A DNA stretch of 64,000 bases, taken from the NCBI GenBank assembly GCA_021828865.1, contig JAJZCW010000015.1:1-64000 (forward strand), written 5' to 3'. The notes beneath the pieces are model-generated. The model ran no database searches. It worked only from the letters and a program-made list of their open reading frames with translations, and was not told the DNA's origin. Source of the stretch: Bacillota bacterium (lineage in GTDB: Bacteria > Bacillota > Bacilli > Alicyclobacillales > SLC66). Shown piece after piece: positions 47,404-56,362 of the stretch. Positions within the stretch are counted from its first letter, which is position 1. Each line of letters begins with the position of its first letter. Both the position numbers and the translations under genes were made by a program.

Positions 47404-49935
47404 ATGGCTAAGCTGGATCACACGAAACGTTTACTCAAATACGAGATATTTGGCTTGGCGCTACTGGTGCTGGGACTGGTCATACTGGGGGATCTGGGTG
47501 CGGTAGGACAATCCCTCGATGATCTGTGTGTCGTATTAGCTGGCAACTGGCACTTCTTGCTTCCTCTTTATCTGTTATGGATGGCGGGTTGGATCATGAT
47601 CAAGCGCCATCGCTTTCGTTTTACTTCACTGCAAACTGGAATTTTGATGTTGCTTCTTGTGGTATTAACTTGGAGTGAAATGGATCTTTATGCGTTAGCG
47701 GTGAAAGCATACGGGAGCAATCCTAACTTGTTGGCGCTAACTCGGACAGGGATTAATACGCTTTCCGCTTCACTAAAGGTCCTTGTGGAAACCAAAAACG
47801 GGGTAATGCCTCCTGCAAGTGCGGGTGGCGGGATGATCGGTTTTGCTCTTTTCAGCGGATTAAAATATCTGTTTGCCGTTACTGGAACTACACTCATTCT
47901 GATCGCATCGACTTTAGTAGGGTTAGTGTTCATTACCAGGCGCTCTCTAGTTACGACTCTTGGCAAAGGATCGAAGTATTTTGAAAAACGCATTGATCGC
48001 GGTTGGACGCGAGCGGTGAAATGGTTCTCCCGCTCTTTGCAGGCGGAAGGCAATAAGAAAAAAGTCCGTCGTCAATCAGAAAAAAGCACACCATTGCAGA
48101 GCAGTGAAGATGAAATTCACGAGGAGTTGCCAACTAGTAAAAGAAAAGGTCGCAAAAGGAGAAAAGACAATTCGATGGCGCAGGATGCGGTGAAGACGTT
48201 TGATGAATTGAATGAGGAAAACACCATGTCTTCCAATTCTTTTCCTTTTCCTGACTTTGGAATGCCATACCATGAAGAGCCGAATTTTGAGCATTTCATC
48301 ACTACGGAAAGTGGGCAAATAGAAGCCGATTGGCAACACGACGAACTCCACGTCGAGGACAACGGAATTAATGAGCCACAATTTGAGGTGCAGGCTGAGG
48401 ATCATCGAATCGTCGTTCGGTTGCCAGAGCGCGAATTTCAGGAATTGGCGCCGGACCCACTCTTCACATCATCCGTTGGGGCACAGGTGACACCCAACCA
48501 TCCTGTGCGTCCCTATCGATTACCAGACCCACGACTTCTCCATCGAAGTGAGGCTAAAAAAGGGGAAAGAACCGCATCACAGCGAGAACTTCAAGCAAAT
48601 GCGGCGAAGCTGTCCGAAACATTTGAGAGTTTCGGCGTACATGTTAAAGTGTTGGGCTATAGTCGCGGACCGGCTGTGACGAGGTATGAGATACAACCTG
48701 CGACAGGGGTTAAGGTTTCGCGGATTCTCAATCTGGCAGATGATCTCGCGTTGGCGCTTGCCGCGAGGGATATTCGCATTGAGGCGCCGATCCCCGGCAA
48801 GTCGGCGGTGGGGATTGAAGTGCCGAATAATGAAGTGGCTGTGGTGACGCTGCGCGATGTGATTGAAACCCCTACATTTCAGGAAGCAAAATCACCACTT
48901 TCCTTTATCCTTGGTAAGGATATCGCAGGTAATGCCATTATTGCAGATCTGGCCAAAATGCCCCATTTGTTAGTGGCAGGAGCTACTGGATCTGGGAAAA
49001 GCGTATGTATCAATGGGCTTATCTCTAGTATGCTTTTTCGTGCAAAACCGGATGAAGTCAAGTTTATTATGATCGACCCCAAAATGGTGGAACTCGGTGT
49101 ATATAATGGCATTCCCCATCTTTTCTCGCCAGTCGTGACAGATGCTCGTAAAGCGGCTGGTGCCTTGCGAAAAGTAGTGGCAGAAATGGAGCAGCGCTAT
49201 GAGCGTTTTTCCAAGGCCAAAGTTAGAGATCTTGAACGCTACAATCAATACGCTATCAGTCAGGGAATTCCGACTCTGCCACTGATCGTGGTGATTATTG
49301 ATGAGTTAGCGGATTTGATGATGGTAGCACCAGGTGATGTGGAGGACGCCATTTGTAGACTCGCACAAATGGCTAGGGCAGCGGGCATTCATTTGGTGGT
49401 AGCCACTCAGCGCCCCTCAGTTGATGTCATTACGGGGCTGATCAAGGCAAATGTCCCTTCGCGAATTGCCTTTTCCGTATCATCCGGTGTGGACTCCCGC
49501 ACCATTCTTGACATGGCTGGCGCTGAAAAATTGCTTGGTAGGGGAGATATGCTTTTTATGCCTGTAGGCGCCTCCAAACCCATTCGTTTGCAAGGGGCAT
49601 TTATTTCTGAAAATGAAGTCGAAAAACTTACCGAATATGTGCGCAAACAACAAGAAGCCGAATATGTGGAGGACTTTAGCCACCTTGAAATCGAGAAAAA
49701 TGATGCCAGTGCTGATTATGATCCGCTTTATGAAGAGGCGGTACGACTGGTGGTGGAGTCTGAGCAGGCCTCTGTTTCCTTTATACAAAGAAAATTAAAA
49801 GTGGGATACGCTAGGGCAGCGCGTATTGTCGATCAATTAGAGCAATCTGGAGTGATCGGACCATTTGAAAACAGTAAGCCAAGAGAAGTGTTACTAAGTC
49901 GGGAAGCTTGGGTAGAGCGTCAATCCAATATGTAA
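47404..49935 (+). CDS. spoIIIE: DNA translocase SpoIIIE/FtsK
   Basis: This translocase pumps the chromosome into the forespore or clears the division septum. The 843-aa protein has four N-terminal membrane helices (about 15-190), a charged linker (about 205-370) and a motor with Walker A GATGSGKS at 526-533. Walker B is [10 protein letters not shown], followed by [22 protein letters not shown]-terminal gamma winged helix reads [23 protein letters not shown] 47404 lies 7 bases after GGAGG. SpoIIIE rather than a second FtsK is inferred from the tepA-ylzJ neighbourhood. Confidence 0.96.
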   Translation: MAKLDHTKRLLKYEIFGLALLVLGLVILGDLGAVGQSLDDLCVVLAGNWHFLLPLYLLWMAGWIMIKRHRFRFTSLQTGILMLLLVVLTWSEMDLYALAVKAYGSNPNLLALTRTGINTLSASLKVLVETKNGVMPPASAGGGMIGFALFSGLKYLFAVTGTTLILIASTLVGLVFITRRSLVTTLGKGSKYFEKRIDRGWTRAVKWFSRSLQAEGNKKKVRRQSEKSTPLQSSEDEIHEELPTSKRKGRKRRKDNSMAQDAVKTFDELNEENTMSSNSFPFPDFGMPYHEEPNFEHFITTESGQIEADWQHDELHVEDNGINEPQFEVQAEDHRIVVRLPEREFQELAPDPLFTSSVGAQVTPNHPVRPYRLPDPRLLHRSEAKKGERTASQRELQANAAKLSETFESFGVHVKVLGYSRGPAVTRYEIQPATGVKVSRILNLADDLALALAARDIRIEAPIPGKSAVGIEVPNNEVAVVTLRDVIETPTFQEAKSPLSFILGKDIAGNAIIADLAKMPHLLVAGATGSGKSVCINGLISSMLFRAKPDEVKFIMIDPKMVELGVYNGIPHLFSPVVTDARKAAGALRKVVAEMEQRYERFSKAKVRDLERYNQYAISQGIPTLPLIVVIIDELADLMMVAPGDVEDAICRLAQMARAAGIHLVVATQRPSVDVITGLIKANVPSRIAFSVSSGVDSRTILDMAGAEKLLGRGDMLFMPVGASKPIRLQGAFISENEVEKLTEYVRKQQEAEYVEDFSHLEIEKNDASADYDPLYEEAVRLVVESEQASVSFIQRKLKVGYARAARIVDQLEQSGVIGPFENSKPREVLLSREAWVERQSNM

Positions 49936-49998
49936 ATGTGGACATGTTTTCCTGTTTGATGCGTATACATGTATTCAGCATCTGCAGGAGGTTCACAA

Positions 49999-50553
49999 AT
50001 GTTCATAAAATGGATAACGAGAAAAAAAGTGTGGCTAATATTGGTTGGCGCTATTGGTTTGGCGTTTTTGTACATGTGGTTGGGGTATTATCCAAAACAC
50101 ACGACCAGTCTTGTACCTATCTCGCCGCCTGTCAAATTTTCAAACCTCGCCATTTCAGCAGGAGTGGAAAAAAAGCTTTCGCTTGCGTTGACTAGCGCTG
50201 TGCCGGAACTTGAAGAAGTCTATTATCAATTGTTAAAAAACGGGGATTTAATGATTGTGGGAACCGCATCTTTAGACGGGTATGGAGATGAGTATAGCAT
50301 TGCATCTGACATGACAACTCGCTTTTTGCAAACCGCCTACCAAGTGTCACCTATTCCTGTTGACTATGCTGCGCTTTACACCACTTATCATGGAAGGTAT
50401 ATGATGGCGGCTGGGCTTGGAAGGAAGGCGTTACAGGAAGTGTCGCTTACCGCACTTGCTGCGGACCAGGGGACGGAGCTGATGAATCAGTTGGTCCATA
50501 TCGATAATTTTAATGGGGCGCTATCCACTCAGGCGTTTGCCGAGTACCGATAG
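49999..50553 (+). CDS. Unrecognised membrane-anchored protein
   Basis: I do not recognise this 184-aa protein. It has a basic N-terminus, one membrane helix (about residues 9-29) and an extracytoplasmic part with several Tyr-rich segments (LYTTYHGRYMMAAG). No lipobox or catalytic motif is seen. AGGAGG lies 7 bases before ATG 49999. It sits directly after spoIIIE, where B. subtilis has other genes. Sporulation-related expression is possible but unsupported. Confidence 0.75.
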   Translation: MFIKWITRKKVWLILVGAIGLAFLYMWLGYYPKHTTSLVPISPPVKFSNLAISAGVEKKLSLALTSAVPELEEVYYQLLKNGDLMIVGTASLDGYGDEYSIASDMTTRFLQTAYQVSPIPVDYAALYTTYHGRYMMAAGLGRKALQEVSLTALAADQGTELMNQLVHIDNFNGALSTQAFAEYR

Positions 50554-50560
50554 CGCCTCC
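50515..50560 (+). repeat. Compound hairpin between convergent genes
   Basis: GGGGCGCTA (50515-50523) pairs with TAGCGCCTC (50551-50559) with one G-U pair. Inside, ACTC-A-GGC and GCC-GAGT form a second stem with a GTTT loop. No T-run follows on either strand. It spans the stop codon of the plus-strand gene, between it and the minus-strand gene ending at 50587. It may be a bidirectional stop or 3'-end stabiliser. Confidence 0.4.
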
Positions 50561-50586
50561 AGAATCTTCGTCGTGCACCGTACTGT

Positions 50587-50934
50587 TTAGGGTTCGTAAC
50601 GGTGATTTTCCGCGCCAACTATATACAGTTGCGTAAAGCCAATCTGGGATTTGCGAATGTGTTTGATGAGCTGTCTGAAAATCGCTTCATGGCCCGTTTT
50701 AAAGAGCGTCTCTATGATGGTGTGGGCGGTGAATGGCTCATCTAAACTGGCTCGAACATTGGGATCATCTTCAAGATGACCGATCCATTCGTCCTGATAC
50801 CTTTCTCCACGTCTCTCTGCATACGCGCTATGGTAAAGATCCTTTACTGAAAAAGGGGCTTCGATGGTCTTCAGATAGAAATTTAATTGATAAAACGCTT
50901 GGGCCACTGACCGATGGTCCTTATTTGTATTCAT
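50587..50934 (-). CDS. Unrecognised 115-aa cytosolic protein
   Basis: The family is not recognised. The product is hydrophilic, without membrane segments, with a charged middle (AYAERRGERYQDEWIGHLED) and a probably helical C-terminal half. On the minus strand GAGGTG lies 6 bases before the ATG, which supports a real gene. Competing plus-strand frames here lack ribosome sites. It converges with the preceding gene and diverges from the lipoprotein gene. Confidence 0.65.
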   Translation of the reverse strand: MNTNKDHRSVAQAFYQLNFYLKTIEAPFSVKDLYHSAYAERRGERYQDEWIGHLEDDPNVRASLDEPFTAHTIIETLFKTGHEAIFRQLIKHIRKSQIGFTQLYIVGAENHRYEP

Positions 50935-51040
50935 TGCTTACACCTCAAATTTATTATGAGACAACATGAGTTAACTAGCAAGTCTGGATTCTATGATGGT
51001 ACAATAAATGAACAAAATAAAATTGATGGGGTCAGGATTA

Positions 51041-52042
51041 ATGCATCATCGTTTGCGCGTGATTTTGAGTTTTCTAAGTATGGCGACTGTTTTTTCTCTT
51101 GCAGGTTGTGGTTTTATCAATGTGGCGGATCTGACTCCCACAGTCAAAAAGACAAGTGTGCTGGTGGTGGGGCCAAACACATGGTTGAAAAGCGCACAAG
51201 TGGCAACGAGGATAGCTGAATCACCGCAAGGAGTAAGTGTCATTTCGCTTGGGACTGATGGCGTGGCCTTGTCCAGTTTGCTGAAGCAAATTGAAAACTC
51301 TACAGCCAATTCGGTCATCCTGATACAACCAAGTGCTAAATTGATGCAATTGCCAGCAAAGCATCCCAATACGCATTTTTATTTGGTTGGAAATTCAACA
51401 GGAGTTACGGGGAAGAATATCACATCGCTTACCGCTAGCGATCAACAGTTGGCATCTATTGCCGGGTATATTGGGGGTGGAAGTACTGCACGCGGGCAAT
51501 CCATCAATATCTTGCCGGGTTATACCGTTCCCTCCACGGTCAAGACGTCAGTGGTGGATGCCGTGTATTCGGGGGCTCATGCTGCTTTTTCATCGAATCC
51601 AGTGCAGTGGGTCAATCCACCAGTCAGTACCACCATCTCTCAAGGAGTATGGGTGGTGTGGGGGACAGTGCCAGCAAGCGATCTTTCAAGACTGGTGACC
51701 GCCAATCAAAAGTTAGTCGCTGTGAACAGCAACAACAACCTGTCAGGCACAGCCGTTCTCGCAAGCTATTCAGAAACGTCATTGATTGCAAACGGCGTCG
51801 AAGCAGCACTGAATGCGATTTATCACCATCAATCCCTTCCGTCGGTGTGGAATGTGTCTGTCCAATTTCAACTGAATACCGTTTCCAGTTGGCAGCATCA
51901 AGTCGGTGTGAGCAATTACGAACAGATGATCTCCACAGGCACGCTCTCGCCCACAGGGTTTCTACAAAACGTACCAAGCGTAAGTACCGCGCAATCGCTA
52001 CATCTGCCGGTTCCTCCTACGCTTAATACCACAACAGGTTAG
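51041..52042 (+). CDS. Lipoprotein resembling BMP-family substrate-binding proteins
   Basis: The 333-aa product has a signal peptide with lipobox LAGC and modified Cys23. Alternating beta/alpha segments such as SVLVVGPNTWLKSAQVATRI and IAGYIGGGSTARGQ loosely resemble BMP (basic membrane/nucleoside-binding) lipoproteins found at this locus in other Bacilli. Typical BMP motifs are weak, so this could be a degenerate or diverged member. No permease or ATPase gene is next to it. ATG 51041 preceded by TCAGGAT gives a compact signal peptide. ATG 51008 is an alternative. Confidence 0.65.
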   Translation: MHHRLRVILSFLSMATVFSLAGCGFINVADLTPTVKKTSVLVVGPNTWLKSAQVATRIAESPQGVSVISLGTDGVALSSLLKQIENSTANSVILIQPSAKLMQLPAKHPNTHFYLVGNSTGVTGKNITSLTASDQQLASIAGYIGGGSTARGQSINILPGYTVPSTVKTSVVDAVYSGAHAAFSSNPVQWVNPPVSTTISQGVWVVWGTVPASDLSRLVTANQKLVAVNSNNNLSGTAVLASYSETSLIANGVEAALNAIYHHQSLPSVWNVSVQFQLNTVSSWQHQVGVSNYEQMISTGTLSPTGFLQNVPSVSTAQSLHLPVPPTLNTTTG

Positions 52043-52052
52043 GAGTGATAGT

Positions 52053-52814
52053 TTGAACGAATGGTATCTTGAATATCATATTTATAAAGACCGTTTTGGC
52101 CTACTTGGAGACATAGCCTCACTGCTTGGCATGATGGCCATTAATATTGAGACTCTCAGGGATATTGAGGATCGAAGAAGGGGTTTTTTGATTCGCACCG
52201 ATGATCCTGCCAAGATAGAGAGCTTGCGCACGTTGCTTGAATATGTAGAAAATATTAAAGTGACTGCATTGCGGCAACCCACATTATTGGACCGATTGGC
52301 GCTTCGACATGGCAAATTGATAACAAAATCGGAACAGGAAGAGAAAGTGAATACCTATCAATTTACTCGTGATGAACTGGGTATGTTGGTAGATTTTCTC
52401 GGGGAACACTTGAAGGTTACCGGGAATCAGGTGATGGGGATAAGAGGAATGCCGCGAGTCGGGAAAACCGAATCCTTGGTGGCTGCCAGTGTGTATGCAG
52501 GGAAAAGATGGACGGTTGTTTCTTCCACTCTGCTGAAGCAGACCATTCGTACTGATTTGGAAGATGAGGAGTTCAGCACCGATGATCATGTGTATATCAT
52601 TGATGGCATTGTGTCTACACTGAGGGGGAACGAAGATCATATGCGATTGGTGAAACGCATTTTGAGACTCGATGCACCTAAAATTATTGAGCATCCAGAT
52701 ATTTTCGTTCAGCACTCGGAATTTAATTGGAATTTGTTTGATCGCGTGATTGAATTGCGCAATACTCCTGATGAAGAAATTACATATGAAGCGCTCGAGC
52801 ACTTAGGTCAATAG
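52053..52814 (+). CDS. ymfK: YmfK-like protein (DUF3388)
   Basis: The 253-aa product begins with an ACT-like segment (YHIYKDRFGLLGDIASLLGM) and continues with a region carrying a P-loop-like GMPRVGKTES near 132. This matches the YmfK/DUF3388 family, whose role is unknown, and the gene is placed before ymfM as in B. subtilis. Start TTG 52053 follows TAGGAGTGAT. Confidence 0.85.
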   Translation: MNEWYLEYHIYKDRFGLLGDIASLLGMMAINIETLRDIEDRRRGFLIRTDDPAKIESLRTLLEYVENIKVTALRQPTLLDRLALRHGKLITKSEQEEKVNTYQFTRDELGMLVDFLGEHLKVTGNQVMGIRGMPRVGKTESLVAASVYAGKRWTVVSSTLLKQTIRTDLEDEEFSTDDHVYIIDGIVSTLRGNEDHMRLVKRILRLDAPKIIEHPDIFVQHSEFNWNLFDRVIELRNTPDEEITYEALEHLGQ

Positions 52815-52829
52815 GATTAGGGGTAGGGG

Positions 52830-53789
52830 GTGTTTCGCCTGCAAAGCAATGGCCCAGGCTCCTCTAAGGAGGCAGAGCATCAAGTAGCCCGTTTGCATGA
52901 GTTGGGTGAATATCTAAAACGGACTCGGGAAGAGAAAGGAAAGACAATTGATGAGGTGGTGGAAGCCACCAAAATACGCAGCCGGTACGTCCAGGCGATC
53001 GAATCAGGGGACCTCAGTGTATTGCCCGGAATTGTCTATGCGCGTGGTTTTGTGCGTGGATATGCGGATTATTTGGGGCTTGACGGCGCAAAGATAGCGA
53101 ATCAATATTTGGGCAGTTCAGCCGAACAAGCACAAGAAGAACGAGAGGTACAAAAACCTACTGTCTCTGTGCCTGCAATGCCACCGCGTAAGGCAAAGCC
53201 CTCTAGTAATAAAGTGATGGCTGAACGGAAACAACGCGGGGTGGTAGGTAAGCCAGTTAATAAACACCGATCGAAGTCATCTGGCATCATGTGGGTGGCG
53301 GGCGTGGTGCTACTTTTTACTGCTGCGGTCGTTGCGTATACTTCTTTGAGTTCATCACCTTCCCATCCGCAGTCCAAGTTGCCATCAACGGGTACAGTTA
53401 TCAATCCGAAGGCCACAGGTTCTGCGGTAGCGCAGTCACATGGCACTAAACCAAAGCATCATCCAAAGGCAGTCTTGCCATCGGTCAATTTTGTCCAAAC
53501 AGCGACAGGCAGATATTCGGCCACTTACTCAGTCATCACGAATCAACCGTTAACGATAGCGGTTAAAGCGGTGTCAGGGAAGTGCTGGTTTGAGGTAACG
53601 GCAGATGGTAATGTGATTGTCCCCAGCTTAACTCTTCAACCTGGCGAACAGCAGACTTGGAAGGCAAATTCAAGCATGTCGATGATTGTGGGAAACAGTT
53701 CACATATTGAAATGACGATTAATGGGGTCAATGCCCCCTTGAATAAGCATTCAAACGGAGGCTTCACCTATACCTTTAATCGCAAGTAA
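52830..53789 (+). CDS. ymfM: RodZ-like HTH membrane protein (YmfM)
   Basis: The 319-aa protein has a cytoplasmic HTH_25 domain (LGEYLKRTREEKGKTIDEVV to GFVRGYADYLGLD, about 25-95), a basic linker, one membrane helix (about 150-172) and an external DUF4115-like beta domain. This is the RodZ architecture, linking MreB to cell shape. B. subtilis YmfM sits in the same place before pgsA. GTG 52830 overlaps a G-rich ribosome site region. Confidence 0.9.
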   Translation: MFRLQSNGPGSSKEAEHQVARLHELGEYLKRTREEKGKTIDEVVEATKIRSRYVQAIESGDLSVLPGIVYARGFVRGYADYLGLDGAKIANQYLGSSAEQAQEEREVQKPTVSVPAMPPRKAKPSSNKVMAERKQRGVVGKPVNKHRSKSSGIMWVAGVVLLFTAAVVAYTSLSSSPSHPQSKLPSTGTVINPKATGSAVAQSHGTKPKHHPKAVLPSVNFVQTATGRYSATYSVITNQPLTIAVKAVSGKCWFEVTADGNVIVPSLTLQPGEQQTWKANSSMSMIVGNSSHIEMTINGVNAPLNKHSNGGFTYTFNRK

Positions 53790-53814
53790 GTTTAACTGAG
53801 GGGGAGTTTTAATC

Positions 53815-54306
53815 GTGGCGAAAGAGTCATCTTTTGATATTGTGTCAAAGACAGACATGCAGGAAGTGGTCAACGCGGTCCATCAGGCGCAGAAGGAAAT
53901 CGAAACTCGATTTGATTTCAAGGGGAGCAAAAGTAGTCTAGAGTTACAAGGAGAAGAGATCGTAGTGATCGGTGATGACGAATTTAAGTTGACGAGTGTC
54001 ATCGATATCCTGCAATCCAAATTGGTGAAGCGGAATGTGACACTCAAATCCCTCGATTATGGCAAAATTGAACCGGCATCACAGGGAACTGTCAGGCAAA
54101 CCATCAAAATCAAACAAGGTATTTCTCAGGACGTGGCGAAGCAAATTGTGAAAGCAGTCAAGGACTCAAAAATCAAAGTCCAGGCTTCTATACAGGGGGA
54201 TCAGGTACGTGTAGTAGGAAAAGACAAAGACGATTTGCAGTCTGTCATTCAACTTTTGAAGAGCCAAGACTACCCAGTTGATTTGCAATTTGTGAATTAT
54301 CGATAA
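53815..54306 (+). CDS. yajQ: YajQ-family nucleotide-binding protein
   Basis: The 163-aa protein starts with [18 protein letters not shown] and has ETRFDFKGS and [19 protein letters not shown], clear signs of the YajQ/DUF520 family. Some members bind cyclic di-GMP and affect transcription. Whether this one does is unknown. GTG 53815 follows GAGGGGGAG. It is not at this locus in B. subtilis, which lies downstream of ymfM. Confidence 0.95.
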   Translation: MAKESSFDIVSKTDMQEVVNAVHQAQKEIETRFDFKGSKSSLELQGEEIVVIGDDEFKLTSVIDILQSKLVKRNVTLKSLDYGKIEPASQGTVRQTIKIKQGISQDVAKQIVKAVKDSKIKVQASIQGDQVRVVGKDKDDLQSVIQLLKSQDYPVDLQFVNYR

Positions 54307-54324
54307 AGAGGTTACAATTACTTT

Positions 54325-54353
54325 TTGACACATTTATAAAATAGCGATATAAT
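54325..54353 (+). promoter_or_regulatory. Perfect-consensus sigma-A promoter of rimO
   Basis: TTGACA (54325-54330), exactly 17 bases, TATAAT (54348-54353). This is the strongest promoter in the window. Transcription should start near 54360, about 78 nt before rimO. Confidence 0.88.
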
Positions 54354-54366
54354 TTCAAATTGGGTA

Positions 54367-54438
54367 ATGAGACCAAAAATCAAGTGGCGGTTTTACCGCT
54401 ACATTTTTTTGTCAAAAAGCTTCTGGAGGAACAAGTGA
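54367..54438 (+). CDS. Putative 23-aa leader peptide upstream of rimO
   Basis: An ATG at 54367 opens 23 codons ending at TGA 54436-54438, which overlaps the rimO ATG (TGATG). The peptide is strongly basic and aromatic: it starts MRPKIKWRFYRY and ends SFWRNK. Codons 6 to 15 span the terminator hairpin and T-run, so a translating ribosome would break the hairpin. The ribosome site is weak (TTGGGT just upstream), which is the main argument against it. No homologue is known to me. Confidence 0.35.
   Translation: MRPKIKWRFYRYIFLSKSFWRNK
54384..54410 (+). terminator. Intrinsic terminator inside the rimO leader
   Basis: GTGGCGGT (54384-54391) pairs with ACCGCTAC (54395-54402), with one G-U pair and a TTT loop, followed by T7 (54404-54410). 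It lies 25-50 nt after the predicted transcription start and 27 bases before rimO, the layout of an attenuator rather than a gene-end terminator. Confidence 0.75.
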
Positions 54439-55769
54439 TGACAGTGCAACGCGTTTCAATTGTCACTTTAGGCTGTGAAAAAAATCTGGTAGATTCAGAA
54501 GTGATGTCCGGATTGATTGAAAAAAAAGGCTATGTGATGACCGAGGATCCGGAAGAAGCGGATGTTGTCATTGTCAATACGTGCGCTTTCATTGATGTCG
54601 CTAAGCAAGAATCGGTGGATACCATTTTGCAAATGGCGGATATCAAAGTGAAAGGGTCCAGCAAGAAATTACTCGTTGCCGGCTGTATGGCTCAGCGATA
54701 TGCAGATCAATTATTGGAGGAAATACCCGAGATCGACGGGGTTGTGGGTACGGGTGAATTCACTCGCATCACTGAGTTGATGGAACGTGTGGAATCTGGT
54801 GAAAGACCTAAATTTGTTGGGAATCCTGTGTATATTTATGATGAGTTGACACCGCGCAAATTGCCGGAACACCTTTCCTCTGCTTATGTCAAAATTGCAG
54901 AAGGTTGCGATCATCAGTGTACGTTTTGTGTGATTCCCAGGATGCGTGGGAAATTTCGCTCACGTCCCATTGAGAGTATCGTGAGGGAAGCCGAAGAACT
55001 GTCGCGTAAGGGAGTCAGGGAAATCAACCTGATTGCCCAGGACACCACACAGTACGGTTATGATTTATACGGTAAGCGCCGATTGGCGGACCTGTTGCGA
55101 GCATTGAATGAAGTGGAAGGCATCGAATGGATTCGCCTTCACTATGCCTATCCCGGGTATTTTACTGACGAATTAATTGCGGCATTTCGAGACTTGCCAA
55201 AAGTGGTGAAGTACATTGATCTGCCGTTGCAGCATTCGGAAGATCATCTTTTGCGATCTATGCAACGCCCAGGGCATCAAGCCCACATTCGTAAACTGAT
55301 TGCAAAAATTCGCGAGGAAGTTCCGGATGTGGTGATTCGCACTTCCATTATCGTCGGATTTCCAGGGGAAACAGATGAGGATTTCGAGAACTTGAAGCAA
55401 TTTGTCCGGGACCTTGCATTTGATCATGTTGGAGTTTTCACTTACTCTGCAGAAGAAGAAGCGCCATCCTCTCTTTTTGCTGATCAAGTAGAGAGCGAAA
55501 TCAAGGAACGCCGCGCAAACGAACTGATGGAAGTCGCGCGTGTGGTGGCATCTAAGCGCCTGGAACGTCACATTGGACAGGTGGTCCGCGTTTTGATTGA
55601 AGAAAAGAGTGAGGAATACGAAGGCCAGTATGTTGGACGCACACCGTTTGATGCGCATGAAATTGACGGCGTAGTGCATGTCATTGGCAATAACCTGACA
55701 GTGGGAAGTATTGTTCCGGTACACATTACCCACTCGCTCGAATTCGATCTTGTTGGGGAGGCCATCTAA
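54438..55769 (+). CDS. rimO: Ribosomal protein S12 methylthiotransferase RimO
   Basis: RimO is a radical SAM enzyme that methylthiolates Asp of ribosomal protein S12. The 443-aa protein has the N-terminal UPF0004 domain with TLGCEKNLVDSE, NTCAFID and AGCMAQR. The radical SAM cluster is CDHQCTFC (C157, C161, C164), and a C-terminal TRAM domain follows. The GCEKN form and length fit RimO rather than MiaB. ATG 54438 is 8 bases after GGAGG. A longer in-frame version from 54360 would start at the predicted transcript end. Confidence 0.95.
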   Translation: MTVQRVSIVTLGCEKNLVDSEVMSGLIEKKGYVMTEDPEEADVVIVNTCAFIDVAKQESVDTILQMADIKVKGSSKKLLVAGCMAQRYADQLLEEIPEIDGVVGTGEFTRITELMERVESGERPKFVGNPVYIYDELTPRKLPEHLSSAYVKIAEGCDHQCTFCVIPRMRGKFRSRPIESIVREAEELSRKGVREINLIAQDTTQYGYDLYGKRRLADLLRALNEVEGIEWIRLHYAYPGYFTDELIAAFRDLPKVVKYIDLPLQHSEDHLLRSMQRPGHQAHIRKLIAKIREEVPDVVIRTSIIVGFPGETDEDFENLKQFVRDLAFDHVGVFTYSAEEEAPSSLFADQVESEIKERRANELMEVARVVASKRLERHIGQVVRVLIEEKSEEYEGQYVGRTPFDAHEIDGVVHVIGNNLTVGSIVPVHITHSLEFDLVGEAI

Positions 55770-56348
55770 GTGAATCTGGCAAATCGAATCACGGTGGCAC
55801 GAGTCATTCTGGTTCCGTTTGTCATGGTTTTTTTGCTTATTCCCACTCCTGGTTGGGGGTGGCATATGGCAAACAGTTGGGTTTCTGGAGGTGCGATTAT
55901 CGCGACAGTGATTTTTATTGTCGCATCAGCCACTGATACGCTTGATGGGTACATTGCAAGAAAAAGAAATTTAATCACTAATTTTGGAAAATTTATGGAT
56001 CCACTTGCCGATAAGCTGTTGGTTTCGACAGCGTTGATATCGCTAGTCGCGCTAAATAAAGTACCGGCTTGGATCGCCATCATTGTGATTGGTCGAGAAT
56101 TTGCGGTGACTGGTCTTCGCTCTGTTGCTTCGACATCTGGGACGGTGATCGCAGCCAGTTGGCTTGGGAAATGGAAGACCGTCACGCAAATGATTGCAAT
56201 CGTGTTACTTATGTTAAATAATTTTCCATTTGTCTATATCGGCTTTCCCATGGATCAGGTAATGCTCTATGTTTCTGCATTGATGACGCTTTGGAGTGGG
56301 TTTGACTACTTCTACAAAAATCGCCATGCCATACGTGCGGACGAATAA
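55770..56348 (+). CDS. pgsA: CDP-diacylglycerol-glycerol-3-phosphate 3-phosphatidyltransferase
   Basis: PgsA makes phosphatidylglycerol phosphate in the membrane. The 192-aa protein has the full CDP-alcohol signature DG-x2-AR-x8-G-x3-D-x3-D (DGYIARKRN to MDPLAD) and several membrane helices. GGGGAGG precedes GTG 55770. It uses CDP-diacylglycerol made by CdsA encoded upstream. Confidence 0.97.
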   Translation: MNLANRITVARVILVPFVMVFLLIPTPGWGWHMANSWVSGGAIIATVIFIVASATDTLDGYIARKRNLITNFGKFMDPLADKLLVSTALISLVALNKVPAWIAIIVIGREFAVTGLRSVASTSGTVIAASWLGKWKTVTQMIAIVLLMLNNFPFVYIGFPMDQVMLYVSALMTLWSGFDYFYKNRHAIRADE

Positions 56349-56362
56349 TGGCGGAGGGTGCT

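Noticed and set aside
49908..50195. Overlapping plus-strand frame at the spoIIIE end
   Set aside because: Begins inside spoIIIE and ends in another frame within the 184-aa gene, which has the better ribosome site.
50733..50969. Plus-strand frame opposite the 115-aa minus-strand gene
   Set aside because: No ribosome site, while the minus-strand frame is longer and has GAGGTG correctly spaced.
54360..54437. N-terminal extension of RimO starting at TTG 54360
   Set aside because: It would start at the predicted transcription start and runs through the terminator hairpin. Homologous RimO proteins begin near the TLGCEKN motif, in agreement with ATG 54438.
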